In this document: positions 46,799-58,439 of the stretch, in pieces | Numbering within the stretch: the first letter of the stretch is position 1 | Layout of the letters: every line of letters starts with the position of its first letter | Assembly: GCA_946699065.1 (NCBI GenBank) | Contig: CAMPDV010000058.1 | Span: 558,001 to 622,000, forward strand | Length of the DNA stretch: 64,000 nucleotides | Reading direction: 5' to 3' | Source: Loxodes magnus | Taxonomy: Eukaryota; Ciliophora; Karyorelictea; Loxodida; Loxodidae | The notes under the pieces: generated by a model | What the model was told of the DNA's origin: nothing | Database searches by the model: none | What the model saw: the letters and a program-made list of their open reading frames with translations, nothing else | Program-made: the position numbers and the translations under genes

Positions 46799-48685
46799 AT
46801 GGGAAGCTCTCTATGCTGTGTTGAGAATAGAAAAAACGAGACAGAGCAAGGGCAAGAAAAAGAGGAGCAGGTTCAAGTTGGAAATTCTACAAATAAAAAA
46901 GGCTAAAAGAAGAATATTTCGAATTTGCTAATAGATATGAATAATTTCTATAAATTTCGTGAAGGAGATTTTAGTAAATTGTATAAGATAGTAAAAGAAA
47001 AAAAACCACTTGATTTAGCTTGTGAATTTCAAAGCGATGCTAATGAAATGCAAGAGCTTGGAGCGCTTTATAGGGAAGTTATACATAGAGAAAGTGGAAA
47101 TTAATTCACAATGCAAGCTTATGATATCAACAGTTCAGCCTTAGATCAAGATAATCACTTTAAATGGCTTAAAATTTTTAAGCATCATGGAATAGCTCGT
47201 ATGGAAAAATTTTATCAAAATGAAAAATTTTTCATTCATATTTTAGAACACTTCGAAGGACACATTCTGAAATAATTTATGAATAGATGAAACATTAGCA
47301 GTGCAAACTGAAAATAGCAAATTCAAATAAGTAAGGAAGATATTTAAAACTTAACACTTCAAATATTACAAGTCCTTTCTTACGTTCATGAATAGAATAT
47401 TATCTTATTTAATATAGATTCCTTGTCATTAATGATGACATAATATAACTAAATCAGTAACGTTAAATTTGTGAATTTTAGAAACACAACTGAAATATCT
47501 CAACTTAAATGTAGACTAAATAATCTTGATCTTTAAACTCGTTATTACTGTGCTCCAGAAATTATAAACAAGGAGTAAGTAACAACTGCAGTTGACGTTT
47601 GAGCTTTGGGAGTTTTACTTGGTGACATAATTCTGCTAAAATAAGAAAGCTTTTCCGATCAAATACTCTAAATAATGCAATCAAAAGAAATTTTTAAGAT
47701 TAAAGAAAGACAAATTAAGCTCTTAGTAAAGAATAAGATTTAAGACTATTTTTAGAGTTAGATAATTTTAATGTTTTTAACTTGAGACTATAAACACAGA
47801 GTTACAGCTACATAAGCCATCTAGCAGTAATTTTAGCAATATAAAACCAAGCTAGATAAATAGGATTTGAAAATGATAGTATAGTAATTGAAAAAATACA
47901 CAAAACTTAATATCCTCTAGAAGTGCTTATTCCAGAATTTTGCCTTAGAATATATTGATAAAGAAAAATAGAAAAAAATGCTTGAATTATATAAGAAAAT
48001 TGATCATGACAATAATGGATTTATAAGCAGAGATGAATTAAATAAAATATTTCTGAGTTATGATCCCAAGAAAAGTTAAGAGAAAATTACCAAGCAAATG
48101 AAATAAATTTTCGATGTTTTAGATGCTGATAAAACAAATAGCATAAGTTTTCAAGGTAATATTGTAATACAGAGTTTTTTAGTGCTATTTTATACGAAGA
48201 GTTAAATTAACAATAAGTGGAAGAAGCATCAAAAGTGATGTTTTCCTATTTGGATTAGGTAATTAATAATTTAGAATTTCAGTGGAGATATCTAAATGAA
48301 GGATCTGAAGTCAGCTTTTCTTTTAAAAAATAAGCTTGATATTTTAAAATTAAAGCAAATATTTTAATAGTTAGATAAGGAAGAAACTGGGAGCGTGAAA
48401 TATCCTGACTTCAAGCAAGTGATTATGATCAATCTAAAGTTTAATTAACTTTAAAAAATTCTTAATAAAAAGTTAAGTAGTATTTAAATTGAATTCCAAT
48501 CTTTCTTCTAGGACACATAATATAATATAAAGAATAAATGTAGTTTACAGTAAGTTTATCTTATCAATATAAATTTATTAATATTTCTCGTCTTAATTAA
48601 AAATAAATTTGGTGAAGATTTTATCTGTTTAAATCTTAATTATCAATTAAAACATTAGATAAAGTAACTTTGTACCTGCATTTGA
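46799..48685 (+). CDS. CDPK-like EF-hand protein with degenerate (pseudo)kinase domain
   Basis: Exons 46799-48155, 48173-48258 and 48275-48685; introns of 17 nt (48156-48172) and 16 nt (48259-48274), both GT...AG, restore one frame of about 617 codons. MGSSLCCVEN offers a Gly2 myristoylation site and Cys6/Cys7 for palmitoylation, suggesting membrane attachment. The kinase-like domain (residues about 75-345) keeps CAPEII (APE motif), DVWALGVLL (Trp=TGA at 47600-47602) and the DYKHRVTATQAI end motif. It lacks the VAIK Lys (MQAYDI), the HRD-DLKPEN loop (ILFNIDSLSLMM) and DFG (VNFRN), so catalysis is unlikely. Four EF-hands follow: DHDNNGFISRDE, DADKTNSISFQE, DQNFSGDIQMKD and DKEETGSVKYPD; the first looks best able to bind calcium. 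A calcium-responsive scaffold role is inferred. The 3' end (TGA 48683-48685) is less certain. Three pseudogene relatives lie nearby. Confidence 0.9.
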
Positions 48686-51600
48686 TAATTTTTATAGTCA
48701 GTTGCTATAATTTAATTTTAGTGTATATGCTTCTAGTTTATATTTTAATAAGCTTTCCTTTTATGAGTTATATTTATTTAAACTAAAACAGAGATTTTTA
48801 ATTCTAAATATTTTCATATTTTATCTAATTTTTTAAATAAAGTCTTTATGCATATTATATAAATAAGCTTTAATACCACAATAGAACAGACATAATTTTC
48901 TACTATACGAATGATGTTTAGATTTTAATTAATTTTACAATTTTTATTACATGAAGCTAGCATTTTTTTATAGTTTATATGACTTAAATATCCTTCAAAT
49001 AAAAAATAATTAATTAATTTTAAGACTCAAATAAGCGAGCAAACATATCAATATTTAAATAAGAATAAAATTACCTTAACTACCAACTGCTTTCTTAAAA
49101 TTTATTTTTAAGGAGATTATATTTATTGTAATCTAACTTAAATTATTACATTTCATAGCATGAAAATATAAAGATTCAAATAAAATATAAAGTACTTATT
49201 TTGCTAGTGTAAACTTATTAAAAAGTCAATATGTGTATCTAAAACTTTAATTATTCTAAGTGTTATGTTTCTACTATGCTAGTTAGTTAAAGGGTTTTAA
49301 GCTATTTTATCTTTGATAATGAAATTATTTCTATTTTTATGTAATTTAGCAAAAATATTTCCCAATTAGCTAACTTCACAAAACTTAGCAATCCTTATGT
49401 GTTAAAGCAAAAAAGTATTGATTCTGACTTGCTAGTATTTAGAAATTAATAATTATCTAAATTCTTTGTAAATTTAGAAATTTACAGGAGTTTATTAAAA
49501 TAGCAAAGTTTATCTCATTTTTTGAAAGATAGATAGATCTAAGTCTATTAATAAAGAAAGAACTAAATCTCTTAAAATAAATATTAATATACTTGACTAG
49601 AGCATCTTGAAGGTATGTATAATAAAATGAAGCTATAGCATAATTTCATTTAATTTCAATCTAAACTATTAAATTTTACTCATTGAATAAAATAAACTTT
49701 ATTATAAAATAAGCAATAATAAGAAATAATTAAGCATAGACATCAAATTAAAATAATCATAATATGAATCTAATATAACCATTTTATACAACCTGCCCCA
49801 TAAAAAGAAAAAAGAAGAATAATTATTATATTATAATAATATATTTACTCATTCTCCTTAAATTAATTCTCTAGATACTTATAAATTTATTATTTTTAGA
49901 TTATAATGAGATTTAGTTATTTTATTATAAAGCTTCAAATTATTTTTCCTAGGAATAATTTAATGTTTTAGATTCTAAGAGACTGGATTTAGAAATTTAA
50001 TATTTATTTATTTATTTTCTAAATCCTAGTTTATTTTCAATAAATATCTAACATTTATACATTAAGGATATATAATAATTATTTAGTTGTTATTAAATCT
50101 AAAGAAATTTCTCTTTATATAAGTAAATTTGGTTTAATAAATTAATAATAGAGGTTTGAGGTTCAACTTTGATAAGCTTTCTTAGTTAGACTAATCTCAT
50201 TAAATATAAATATAAAGGTTTGATTCCAAAGATTAGAGATATTGGTATTTACTGTTATAAAAATATCTATTAATCCTTTTTCTAAATTACTTATTATTGG
50301 GTCCAGTCTAAGAATTTAGTTATTTTGAAATTAAGTTCCGTTTTTAAAAGACATCATATTAATTAAATAATTAGATACAAGCAGCTTTCTATACCAATTT
50401 ATATTGCTAGAATTTATTTTAAATGAGATAAATATTCATTCAATGCTTTTCAACTTGCTATAAATAATTTACAACTAATTTTATATAATTTAAGGCTATC
50501 GAAGTTAAAAAATAACTTTATTTTCTTCTCTTAATTAGCTGCTTAATCCAATGCAGAGTTGAAATTTAATGAAATTACTTCAATCATAGAATGTCGCAAG
50601 TATATTTTGTTTCCATGCTTTGATGTTTCTTTATTTTAGTCTCTTATCTGATATTTTGTCTTATATAAATATTCAATTTAATCTCCAATTTTCGTATAAA
50701 AGCCTGAATTAATAAAAATTTATTTAAGCTTGGTTAAAATCAAATTGAAATATACTAAAAGCTTATTTGAAAATAATTCTTAAACTAAAAAATGAGTAAA
50801 ATCATTTATTCAGTTATAATAATAATTATTTTATTAGATTGCTATATGGTTAATAAGGACCTAATGCGTATATATAAATGCTTAATAAAATATCTTTGGA
50901 ATTTCTATTTTATTTTTCTTTTTCCTTCTGATAGATTTTTTATTTTTATCCAAGAACTTATAGCATTTTTTATTTTGGCATTTGATCCCAAAATATGAGT
51001 ATAATATTTAAAAGCAAATCTAGTTAAAAGATCAAAATGATTTATTAGTCATTGCTCGATTTAATATTTTGATTTCAATTTGAGGAATTTTCTATAGCAA
51101 AGCACTTAAATCAATAAATAGATTAACTTGGCATTCTATGAAAATAATTTAAAATAACTTAAAGAACAATGAAATAGCAAGGACCTAATAATAATTTTAT
51201 ATATCAACATGTTTGCTCTGCTAAATAATGAAAAAATAAAAAGGTTTCCTTATCACTTTAATTAAAGTTATCAGATATGTAATTTAATTTAAAATTTTGC
51301 TAAAAGATGCTATTTATTACTAGCCTGTTATAACTAAAATATTACTATTTTATATGATAAAATTAAGAAGTTATAGCTAAACTTTTTGGGTAGAATGCTA
51401 TAAACATTATTATATAGGTTTATTATTCTAGCTAAGGTTGAAGTATTTTGTTATTTATCTATTGAAAATAGATACTAAAGCTAATTATATAAGTGAATAT
51501 ATTAATGCATTCGTTAAGGTTTAGAACATTAATTTATATCTCTTTTAATTTATTAGTTTATTAAGAATGAAAATGAGAAATTAGAAAGGTGCAAGCAAAC

Positions 51601-53189
51601 GCTATTAAATTTTAATTTAAAATGTAAAAAGAAATTTAAGGATATTTTGAAATTAAATCTTATTAAACTTTAAGCTGGGATATTAGATATATGCACTTAA
51701 AATTTAACCTAGCTATAGCAAAATTTAATACTGTTAATTATTTTGGGATGAATCAGCGAGATGGATTTTCTTTAATTTATTTATTGTTTATAATTAAATC
51801 TAAGTTTTCTTTAATTTCTGTGACCTTTAATCTAGAATATAATGATCATCTAATAAATTTAAAATTTTAAAATAAAAGATTTTTTAATTTCTTTGACTGT
51901 AAGAATTGTTTCCTTCAATTATATACATTAATAAATATTGTTTATGTATTTAAATATAGCCTTGATCTCATTAATTTTCAATTACTCTTGCTATAGTAAT
52001 AAATTTAGATAAAAAGATGTGCTTTTATAGAGAATGTAAAATCCAGATAAAATAAACAAAGAAAAGATAATTATAATAATTATAATTCTATACAATTATA
52101 TTCTTTAAAATAGAGCATATTTAACTCCCTCTAAAAATTTTTTCTTATCATCATATCATTTATTTTTTATCTTTAACTATCTATATTACATTTATCCTAT
52201 CTTTTAGCATCATAAAGGTTGCTTTAAAATTTATATTTTCTGTTTTTTATATATATTTTTAAAATTTCATCTTATAATATTCAGAAAACTAATAGAATGG
52301 CTATAACTAAGTGTATTTAGATATTCTTAATTTTGCTTTTTAATTTATTTTCTTATTAGTATATTTTACCTAAAAATAAAGTTTAAATTAAATCAAAGCA
52401 AACTCGAACTAGCAAATTTAAATAAAGCTCTTAGTATTTTTTATTAATGTGTTAGCTGATTTTAATTCTAAATCTTTATTTAAATATATCAGCCTTTAGG
52501 TCATAAAAATTAATCATATCTAGATTTTATATTCTTTATCTATTTAAACTATTATTGAGCTTAAAGTTTAATAATCAACAAAATCTTTCTAAAAATCAGA
52601 AATCATTGTGGTATAAAGATTGAAGGATGAAATTAAGAGAAAAGGATTAAAAATTATTAGATTTTAAATAAAGAAATTTGAAATTATGAAGATTAAAAAT
52701 GCTAAATTTCATTTATTAAATGAAGAACAAAAATCTGTATGGAGGTATTTTAATTAAAAATAAAGCTTCAAGCGATAAGTAGATAACTTATAAATTTCAA
52801 CAAGTTGGTTGACATCTAACTCTCTTATCAAAATGCTTCGTATAACTTTCGCATAAACTAACTTAATTACACTTAAAATTATTCATTTTTATAAAATAAC
52901 TTTATATTCTAACTATTTAGAACCAAATTAAAATAGATCTTATAGAGTATTTATTACAATTAATATTTTAAATACTTAAGGAATAAATAATATAAAAGCG
53001 ATCTTTCGAAGTAGGACAAAAGAGAAATATAGTTGCAGATAAGGATTATAATAAAAAATCGCAATTTTCATTAAAATTACGCTCATAAATCATGTCTCTT
53101 TCACCAAAAAAATATAAAAAGGGAACAAAAATTTTTAATGAAATGAACCTTCTAAGGTATAAATATAAGATTCGTAAACCAAATATGGC
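48686..53189. other. AT-rich stretch, nothing recognised
   Basis: About 4.5 kb of AT-rich DNA downstream of the pseudokinase gene. One 68-codon hydrophobic frame (50792-50998) has no counterpart and I do not support it. No structured island, tRNA or repeat was noticed. Confidence 0.45.
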
Positions 53190-53820
53190 TTTATATAAAT
53201 AATAGTTGAAATATAACTAAATAAGCAGCTTATTTAATTAATAAAACTAAGATAAATAGCATGAAAATTATAAACTTTATTATTGCTACTGTTTTTCAAG
53301 GAATTTGAATTGGAGCTAAGTAGTAATGACATCTATAGGGACATTGAAGCTACTAGAAATGAATATAAGGACATGATTCTTTTAAAGTTGTATAAGTGAT
53401 AAGAATTAATTATGAGAATGCTTTGCTAGGAGTACACATACTTTACAAATCTTTTAAAGAAAAAATTCAAATAAATTAATATATTTGGATAATCATCCAA
53501 TAAATGCTCATATTCTCGTTATTTCTATATTTCCTTATCCATACTTGGCACTTAAATTTTGATAGATAATAAATAAGAGAAAAAGGAAAATATATAGCAA
53601 TCAAGTTGGAGTAGAAGATAAACTCTTAACTTAGCTTTCAGGTTATAGTAACTAAAATCAGTAAAGTTAATCAGAAATTCCAGATATCGAAAGAAGAGAC
53701 TGGAGTATTAAAGAGTAAAATATGAAAGAAAATAAGAAAAGCTTAATTATAAACTTATAATTAAAAATAGATTTATGTCTATTAACTTAAATAAAAAAGA
53801 AACCACAAATAAATAGCTTT
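53190..53820. repeat. Inverted duplicate of 19860-20490
   Basis: Partner of the inverted repeat at 19860, carrying copy B of the unknown ORF. Confidence 0.75.
53261..53720 (+). pseudogene. Unknown ORF, duplicated (copy B, frame change)
   Basis: ATG 53261 gives MKIINFIIATVFQ, parallel to MNILNFITATIFQ of copy A. One extra base near 53300 then shifts into FELELSSNDIYRDIEATRN and EYKDMILLKL, with NAHILV near 53503-53520 in yet another frame. The pattern of kept residues with indels suggests that this copy decayed after duplication. Function is unknown. Confidence 0.4.
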
Positions 53821-54109
53821 AGTAATTGCAATAAATGCAAGGAATGCAAAATTGATTTATAAGCTGAAATATTATCAAAGGTAGAAGTTAGGAAATTAAT
53901 AATTAATAAAGAAGTAATAAAAATAAAAAAATTTAGGAAAATGGAATAATAATTATTTGCATATCATAGGAAGATTTAGTAAATTATACTAATAGAATTA
54001 TTATTAATAAAAAGAAGAGAAAATAAATGTTTGATAGTTTAAGAAAAAAATTTTAGTACCACCTCCTAAGAGTAGGAAAGTAAGCATGAAGCGTCAATTC
54101 ATACATTCA

Positions 54110-54800
54110 CGTTGTCTTTTAAAAAATAATCTTTTTAAAAATTTAACACTAACTTATCATGGACCAGAAAAAGATACCATGAAAGCCTCTCACCAAATCG
54201 AGACTCCAACATAAGAGGAAAAATCTAGAAAATAGGTTAAGAACATAATGCATCAAGAAGTCGCAGAATTCACCACTGAAAAATTATTTTCTATGAACAG
54301 CTAGTTAAAGTGATGCTAAACATCCAGGAAGAGGTGAAAAGGCTAAAGAAGGACAAAAAAATTAGAAGGGATTTTATATAAACAAGATGAGGTTGATTCA
54401 AGACTTATATCATAGAAAAGGTATTTAAATGCTTTCAGAAGCATTTCATAAGATCAAAGTAATCAATCTTAAAGCTAGCAATAGAAGCAGACAGAAATTG
54501 GAAATAGAATAGAGAAAAAGAAGAAAGTTAGCCAAAATTACAAATTAAAATGAAGAAAAGAGAGCAAAAATGTGACCCAATGTCGATTGAAGAGGAAATA
54601 TAAGAAAACCTTAAAGAAAATGGAGGTAGATGGGGATTAGGAAAAAATGCTTCTATTGTGATAGATCATGGCGTTTATATCGGAAATGTTAGAAATTTTA
54701 GTAGAAAAAAAACTGAACTATTGATTCAAGAAAAACTAAGAAAGGAACAAGGAAAAGCAAGATTAAACTGAATGTATTTCTGTTTGAGTGAATGAATTAT
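54110..54800 (+). pseudogene. Gag-like ORF1 remnant, family D
   Basis: MDQKKIPWKPLTKSRLQH near 54158 matches the upstream part of the 25558-26464 element. VMLNIQEEVKRLKKDKK (54312-54362) matches its coiled coil. A damaged knuckle CFYCDRSWRLYRKC (around 54650-54691) keeps three Cys but has Arg where His should be. Several frame changes separate the blocks. It is a dead ORF1-only copy; its ends and target-site duplication were not resolved. Confidence 0.6.
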
Positions 54801-55001
54801 AATATCAAGAAAGATGCGATAAGATAAGAACAAAAAGAGAGGAAGGAAAACCTGGAAAAGCCCGAGTTCCCAATCTCACTAAAATTGGAGATTTCAAATA
54901 TTTTTATTTAACAGCAGGAAGCATGAATTTCTGTCTTCCTTTGGGGTCAAAATACCTAATAATGGAAAACTTAAATTTAAAATTATTATAAAAAAAACTA
55001 A

Positions 55002-55310
55002 GATTATAGAGCGCGTAGCACTACGATAGCGCGCAGTTCTTTAATTAAAGTCTTTTAAAATTTAAAAGCGTAATACGATACATTCTTCCCTGTGCTAGCA
55101 TCCCTTGGAAATTCTTTTCTCCTATAGGGCCAGTGTCGGAGTACTTCCCTAAAGAGACCTTAATCTCAGGCTTCGTTCAGCATATTGTTACTTAATGCCT
55201 CGGTCTTGACATACTTGGCTCCAGCCAAGATTCTTGCTCATGTCTTCATACGGGGTACTTCCTAGTTACTGAGTTTCTTACAATCATAGCTAGCGGATTT
55301 CTCCTCCCTA
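55002..55310 (-). mobile_element. SINE-like element, family 2, with full 3' hairpin
   Basis: Minus strand. The body matches 18095-18357: ACTAGGAAGTAC, AGCAAGAATCTTGG, GGAGCCAAG, TTAAGGTCTCTTTAGG. The 3' hairpin lies at 55002-55042, where the inner stem is GCTA/TAGT instead of CACC/GGTG, a compensated change. The tail is AT-rich. It abuts the 3' end of the LINE at 55342. It has no conserved coding frame. Confidence 0.65.
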
Positions 55311-55341
55311 TTTAAAATAAATTATATAAATAAATAAATTT

Positions 55342-55382
55342 GATTATAGAGCGCGTAGCACCTCGTTGGTGCGCAGCTCTTT
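55342..55382 (-). other. LINE 3'-terminal hairpin
   Basis: Shared terminal stem-loop immediately after the ORF2 stop. The 5' arm is AGAGC-T-GCG-CACC, the loop AACGA, and the 3' arm GGTG-CTA-CGC-GCTCT, followed by ATAATCAAA and a TTTATTTATTTATA tail. Similar hairpins occur at 17093-17133, 18755-18795, 55002-55042 and 57905-57946, and a shortened one at 18337-18357. By analogy with stringent LINE/SINE pairs it is a candidate recognition site for the element's reverse transcriptase. Confidence 0.75.
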
Positions 55383-55392
55383 AATAAATGTT

Positions 55393-57888
55393 TCAATACA
55401 TGTCTATTTCTTCAAGTAAGCCTTCAGGTAATAAAAATTCTTCTCTTATTAGTTCCATATCTTCATCATTTTCTTCTTCAATATCTCTTGTTCTTCTGTC
55501 TTCTATCTATCTACATTTTATTGATTCTTTGTTACAAGCGTCCATTTTTTTTTTACATACTTTGCTAATTTTCGTTTCTAATTCTTTTCTTCTTAATCAA
55601 GCTTTTATAAACTCATAAAATTTATCCTTTTCCTGCTCTATAATCTTTTCCTATTTCTTTTTTTCATTCAATTTTCTTTTCTAAGTATCCATTTTTTCTT
55701 TTTTCTAATATGTTTTTGATATAATCTTTTATTATCAAGTTAGTTTTAGCTCTTTTCTACTCTTCTTAGGTTCTAATGAATTTTTCGAATTTTGCCGTAC
55801 CTCATATTATATCAAATAGTTTCATTCCTTATCTTTCTACTCCTATTATTCTTAACTTTCTAATACATATTTATCTATTTTCTTTGTATTCTGAGCATTT
55901 TTCTATGATATGCCTTTCGTTTTCTCTTGCATAATTACAGAAAGGGCATTTGCTTGTCGCAACTAGGTGTCTTTCTTTTAAACAATCCTGACTCCCATTA
56001 CATCTCGTTCTTATTCTAAATATGTAGCCTATTTCTTCTTTTCTATTTTTATTGTATCTCAGGTAGTTGGGTGGTCCTATTACATATTCATCAAATCATG
56101 CTTTTCTATACTGTAGAGTTGTTATCATTTACTCCATTCTTTCTATATCTTCTATGTATACTCTATGTTCTCAAATTGCACTATTAATGTTTTTCTTCCC
56201 TTTTTGATTATTATTACCATCATCTATAAATATATTTTTGTCTTCAATTTTTAATTCTAATTTTATTGTCGTGCAATATTGTTCAAAAATAAAGTTCTCT
56301 TCTTTACTTAGGTCGAACATTAATCCATCTGCTGTTTTTCCTTAGTTACCTATTAGTCTGCCTCTTAATCTCAGCGTTTTCTGCCATAGGTAATGTTTAA
56401 ATTTCATAAACTGTAACTCGTATTCTAGCATCTCATTTTACACTTAGAAAGGGGCATCTATGATTGCTCGTAAAGATCTTCTCTATATTATTTCTAATTG
56501 TTCCATCACTTATTTTCCTACAAATTATTTACAATATGGGATCACTTCTGTCCCATAGCTGAATACTGAGCTTACAAACGTTTTTATCATTATTTCTGCA
56601 TTATATGGTGTTAATCCCTTATTCATTGTTATTTTACCCAGTATTCATGTTTACATCTTTTATGCTGCTTCTAGTCTGTTCTCCATGTGTTTTTCAAAGC
56701 TGATGGTCTCTTCTATAATATGCCCTAGGTACTAAAAGGACGTTACTCTTTCGATTCTTAAGTTTCCCACCTCAATAGTATTGCCTATATTTTCTCAGTC
56801 TCTATTTTCTGCTGCTTTTTATATCATTCATTTTGTTTTATCTGCAATTTCCAGTTTGTATTTTTCTGCCCATGAGGTTAAATTTTTGATTACTTCCTCT
56901 AATTATTCTCATTCACTTATTAAGGCTAGGTCATCTGCATATGCAAAACATCCTGCATATATTTCTTGTGTTCATCCCTCTTAGTTTTTAAAGTCTATCG
57001 TAATTCCTAGCTTTTAATCTTCCAAGCTATGGAGAAGTCTTGCTATTATTAAGTTAAATAGTCTTGGCGACGTTATGGTTCCCTGTTTTAGTCCTTTATT
57101 TGTCGCGAATGATTTTGCTATTTATTCATTGATTTTAAGTTTAATTTCTTCTTCACAGTAGAAGTTTGCTAGGAGTTTAATTATCTATTCCGGTACTTTT
57201 AGATCGTTTAGGATTTATCATATATCTTTTCTTTGCACCGAGTAGTATGCTTTTTTAATATCAACAAATATTACGAAAACATCTTTTTTGTTCCGTATTG
57301 ATCATTCCTATACTGTTCTTAGGTTGAAAATTTATAGTGAGCATGATTTTCCTTTTTTAAAGCCATATTAATATTCGCTTTCATCATTATGCAGATATCC
57401 TTATAGTTGCTAGAAAATTCATGCATCTACTATTTTTAAAGCATGATTCAGTAAAGAGATTGGTCTATAATTCATCGGGTTCATCTGTCCTCCTTTTTTG
57501 TATATTAATATTATGTATTATTATTTCATCTCTTAAGGTATTACTCCCTCTTAAATCATCTTAACTATCATTTTACATGTTACTTTTGTTATTTTTTCCC
57601 GCCTGCTAATATTGTGCCTACTTGTATTTCATCAGGTCCTGCTGCTTTTCATTTCGCCAATTAGTCGATGATTTCTCAAATTTCATATTCGTTTACCACT
57701 ATTTATCTCTTGTTTAAGAATTTATTTGGTAGCGTATTATCGCCATCTTCATACAGTTTCTACCATTCATCCCTGAAAGTATTAACATCTTCTTTTAATA
57801 AGGGTACTCATTAATTATTTTTTCTATTAAGTAAGCTTTTTAGTTTCTTCCACATATCTGTTAGACTTCCTTTATTTGCATTGTCCAT
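55393..57888 (-). CDS. LINE ORF2: reverse transcriptase with C-terminal zinc knuckle, endonuclease missing
   Basis: Minus strand from ATG 57888 (MDNANKGSLTDMWKKLKSLL) to TGA 55395-55393 (EGLLEEIDMY-stop). RT motifs in order: KAAGPDEI; MNYRPISLLN; VFVIFVDIKKAYYSV; NKGLKQGTITSPRLFN; the catalytic box FAYADDLALIS (YADD at 56942-56931); WAEKYKLEIADKT; and FQYLGHII. A C-terminal knuckle CPFCNYARENERHIIEKC lies near 55903-55957. Many TGA codons read as Trp. Two frame changes fall in homopolymers (A6 at 57592-57597, A10 at 55545-55554) and may be sequencing errors or real decay. The usual N-terminal endonuclease domain is absent: the ORF starts directly after the tail of another hairpin-ended unit (57905-57946), so this is probably a 5'-truncated LINE. 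Its ORF1 partner is not adjacent. Confidence 0.88.
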
Positions 57889-57904
57889 ATAAATAAATAA
57901 ATTT

Positions 57905-57946
57905 GATTATAGAGCGCGTAGCACTCTCATTGGTGCGCAGCTCTTT
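57905..57946 (-). other. 3'-terminal hairpin of a neighbouring retroelement unit
   Basis: Same stem-loop as 55342-55382, with a loop variant (CACC-AATGAGA-GTG), followed by the same ATAATCAAATTTATTTATTT tail, which runs straight into the ATG of ORF2. It marks the end of a unit whose body should lie at about 57950-58400, and shows that hairpin-ended units are stacked head to tail on the minus strand. Confidence 0.7.
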
Positions 57947-57949
57947 AAA

Positions 57950-58080
57950 AAAATGTTTCATACTGACAAGAATGTTTGTTACTGATAAAATTATCAGATA
58001 CTAATAAACCTTGTTCAATACTGGTATAATTATTCAGTACTGATAAAAATGTTCAATACTGATATAATTTTAGAATACTC
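57950..58080. repeat. Short tandem repeat, TTCAATACTGATAAAAATG-like units
   Basis: Four to five imperfect units of about 19-30 bp containing TACTGATAAAATTATCAG, TTCAATACTGGTATAATTAT, TTCAGTACTGATAAAAATG or TTCAATACTGATATAATTTT. The units vary in length, so this is a degenerate minisatellite between the hairpin and the larger tandem repeat. Confidence 0.6.
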
Positions 58081-58101
58081 GTAATCTTTAATACTTGCTG
58101 G

Positions 58102-58360
58102 AGGTCCAAGGACATGACAGGATTGTGTCTCGTTGCATCACCAAAGCAGAGGACGACATGTGTCAATTATGGGTACTTAAATTCCCCACCTCTGATGAAG
58201 CTCGCAATATTATTTCTTTTTAGTTCCAGTATTAAAAATAAACGAAACCAAGTCAAGTCAACGTCGAAGGTCTAAGAATCTTATGTCTCGAGGCCAAACC
58301 AAAGCAGAGGAAGACATAAAGTAGATTATGGGTACTTAACTTCCCCAACCTCTGATGAAG
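58102..58360. repeat. Two tandem GC-rich hairpin units, period about 163 bp
   Basis: Two copies (58102-58200 and 58266-58360) of a unit containing CCAAAGCAGAGGA, GACAT, ATTATGGGTACTTAA, TTCCCC and ACCTCTGATGAAG. Within each, CAGAGG pairs with CCTCTG around an inner GGG/CCC stem, so each can fold into one hairpin of about 50 nt. The spacer between copies (about 65 bp) is AT-rich. No coding frame is conserved. It may be the body of a structured retroelement ending at 57905 on the minus strand, or a structured RNA gene pair. Confidence 0.55.
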
Positions 58361-58439
58361 ATGACCTTGTTGTTCACCTTCGAGCAACTATGACGGTTTT
58401 AAAGAAATATATAATAAAATAGAGAAACTTATCAAAGGA

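Noticed and set aside
55388..55618. 76-codon plus-strand Ser-rich ORF (also 56781-56984, 61811-62138)
   Set aside because: Antisense to LINE ORF2 or ORF1, whose motifs are clear on the minus strand.
55342..57946. Long terminal repeats around ORF2
   Set aside because: The direct repeats at both ends are only the hairpin and tail of two different non-LTR units. There is no integrase, protease or primer-binding site.
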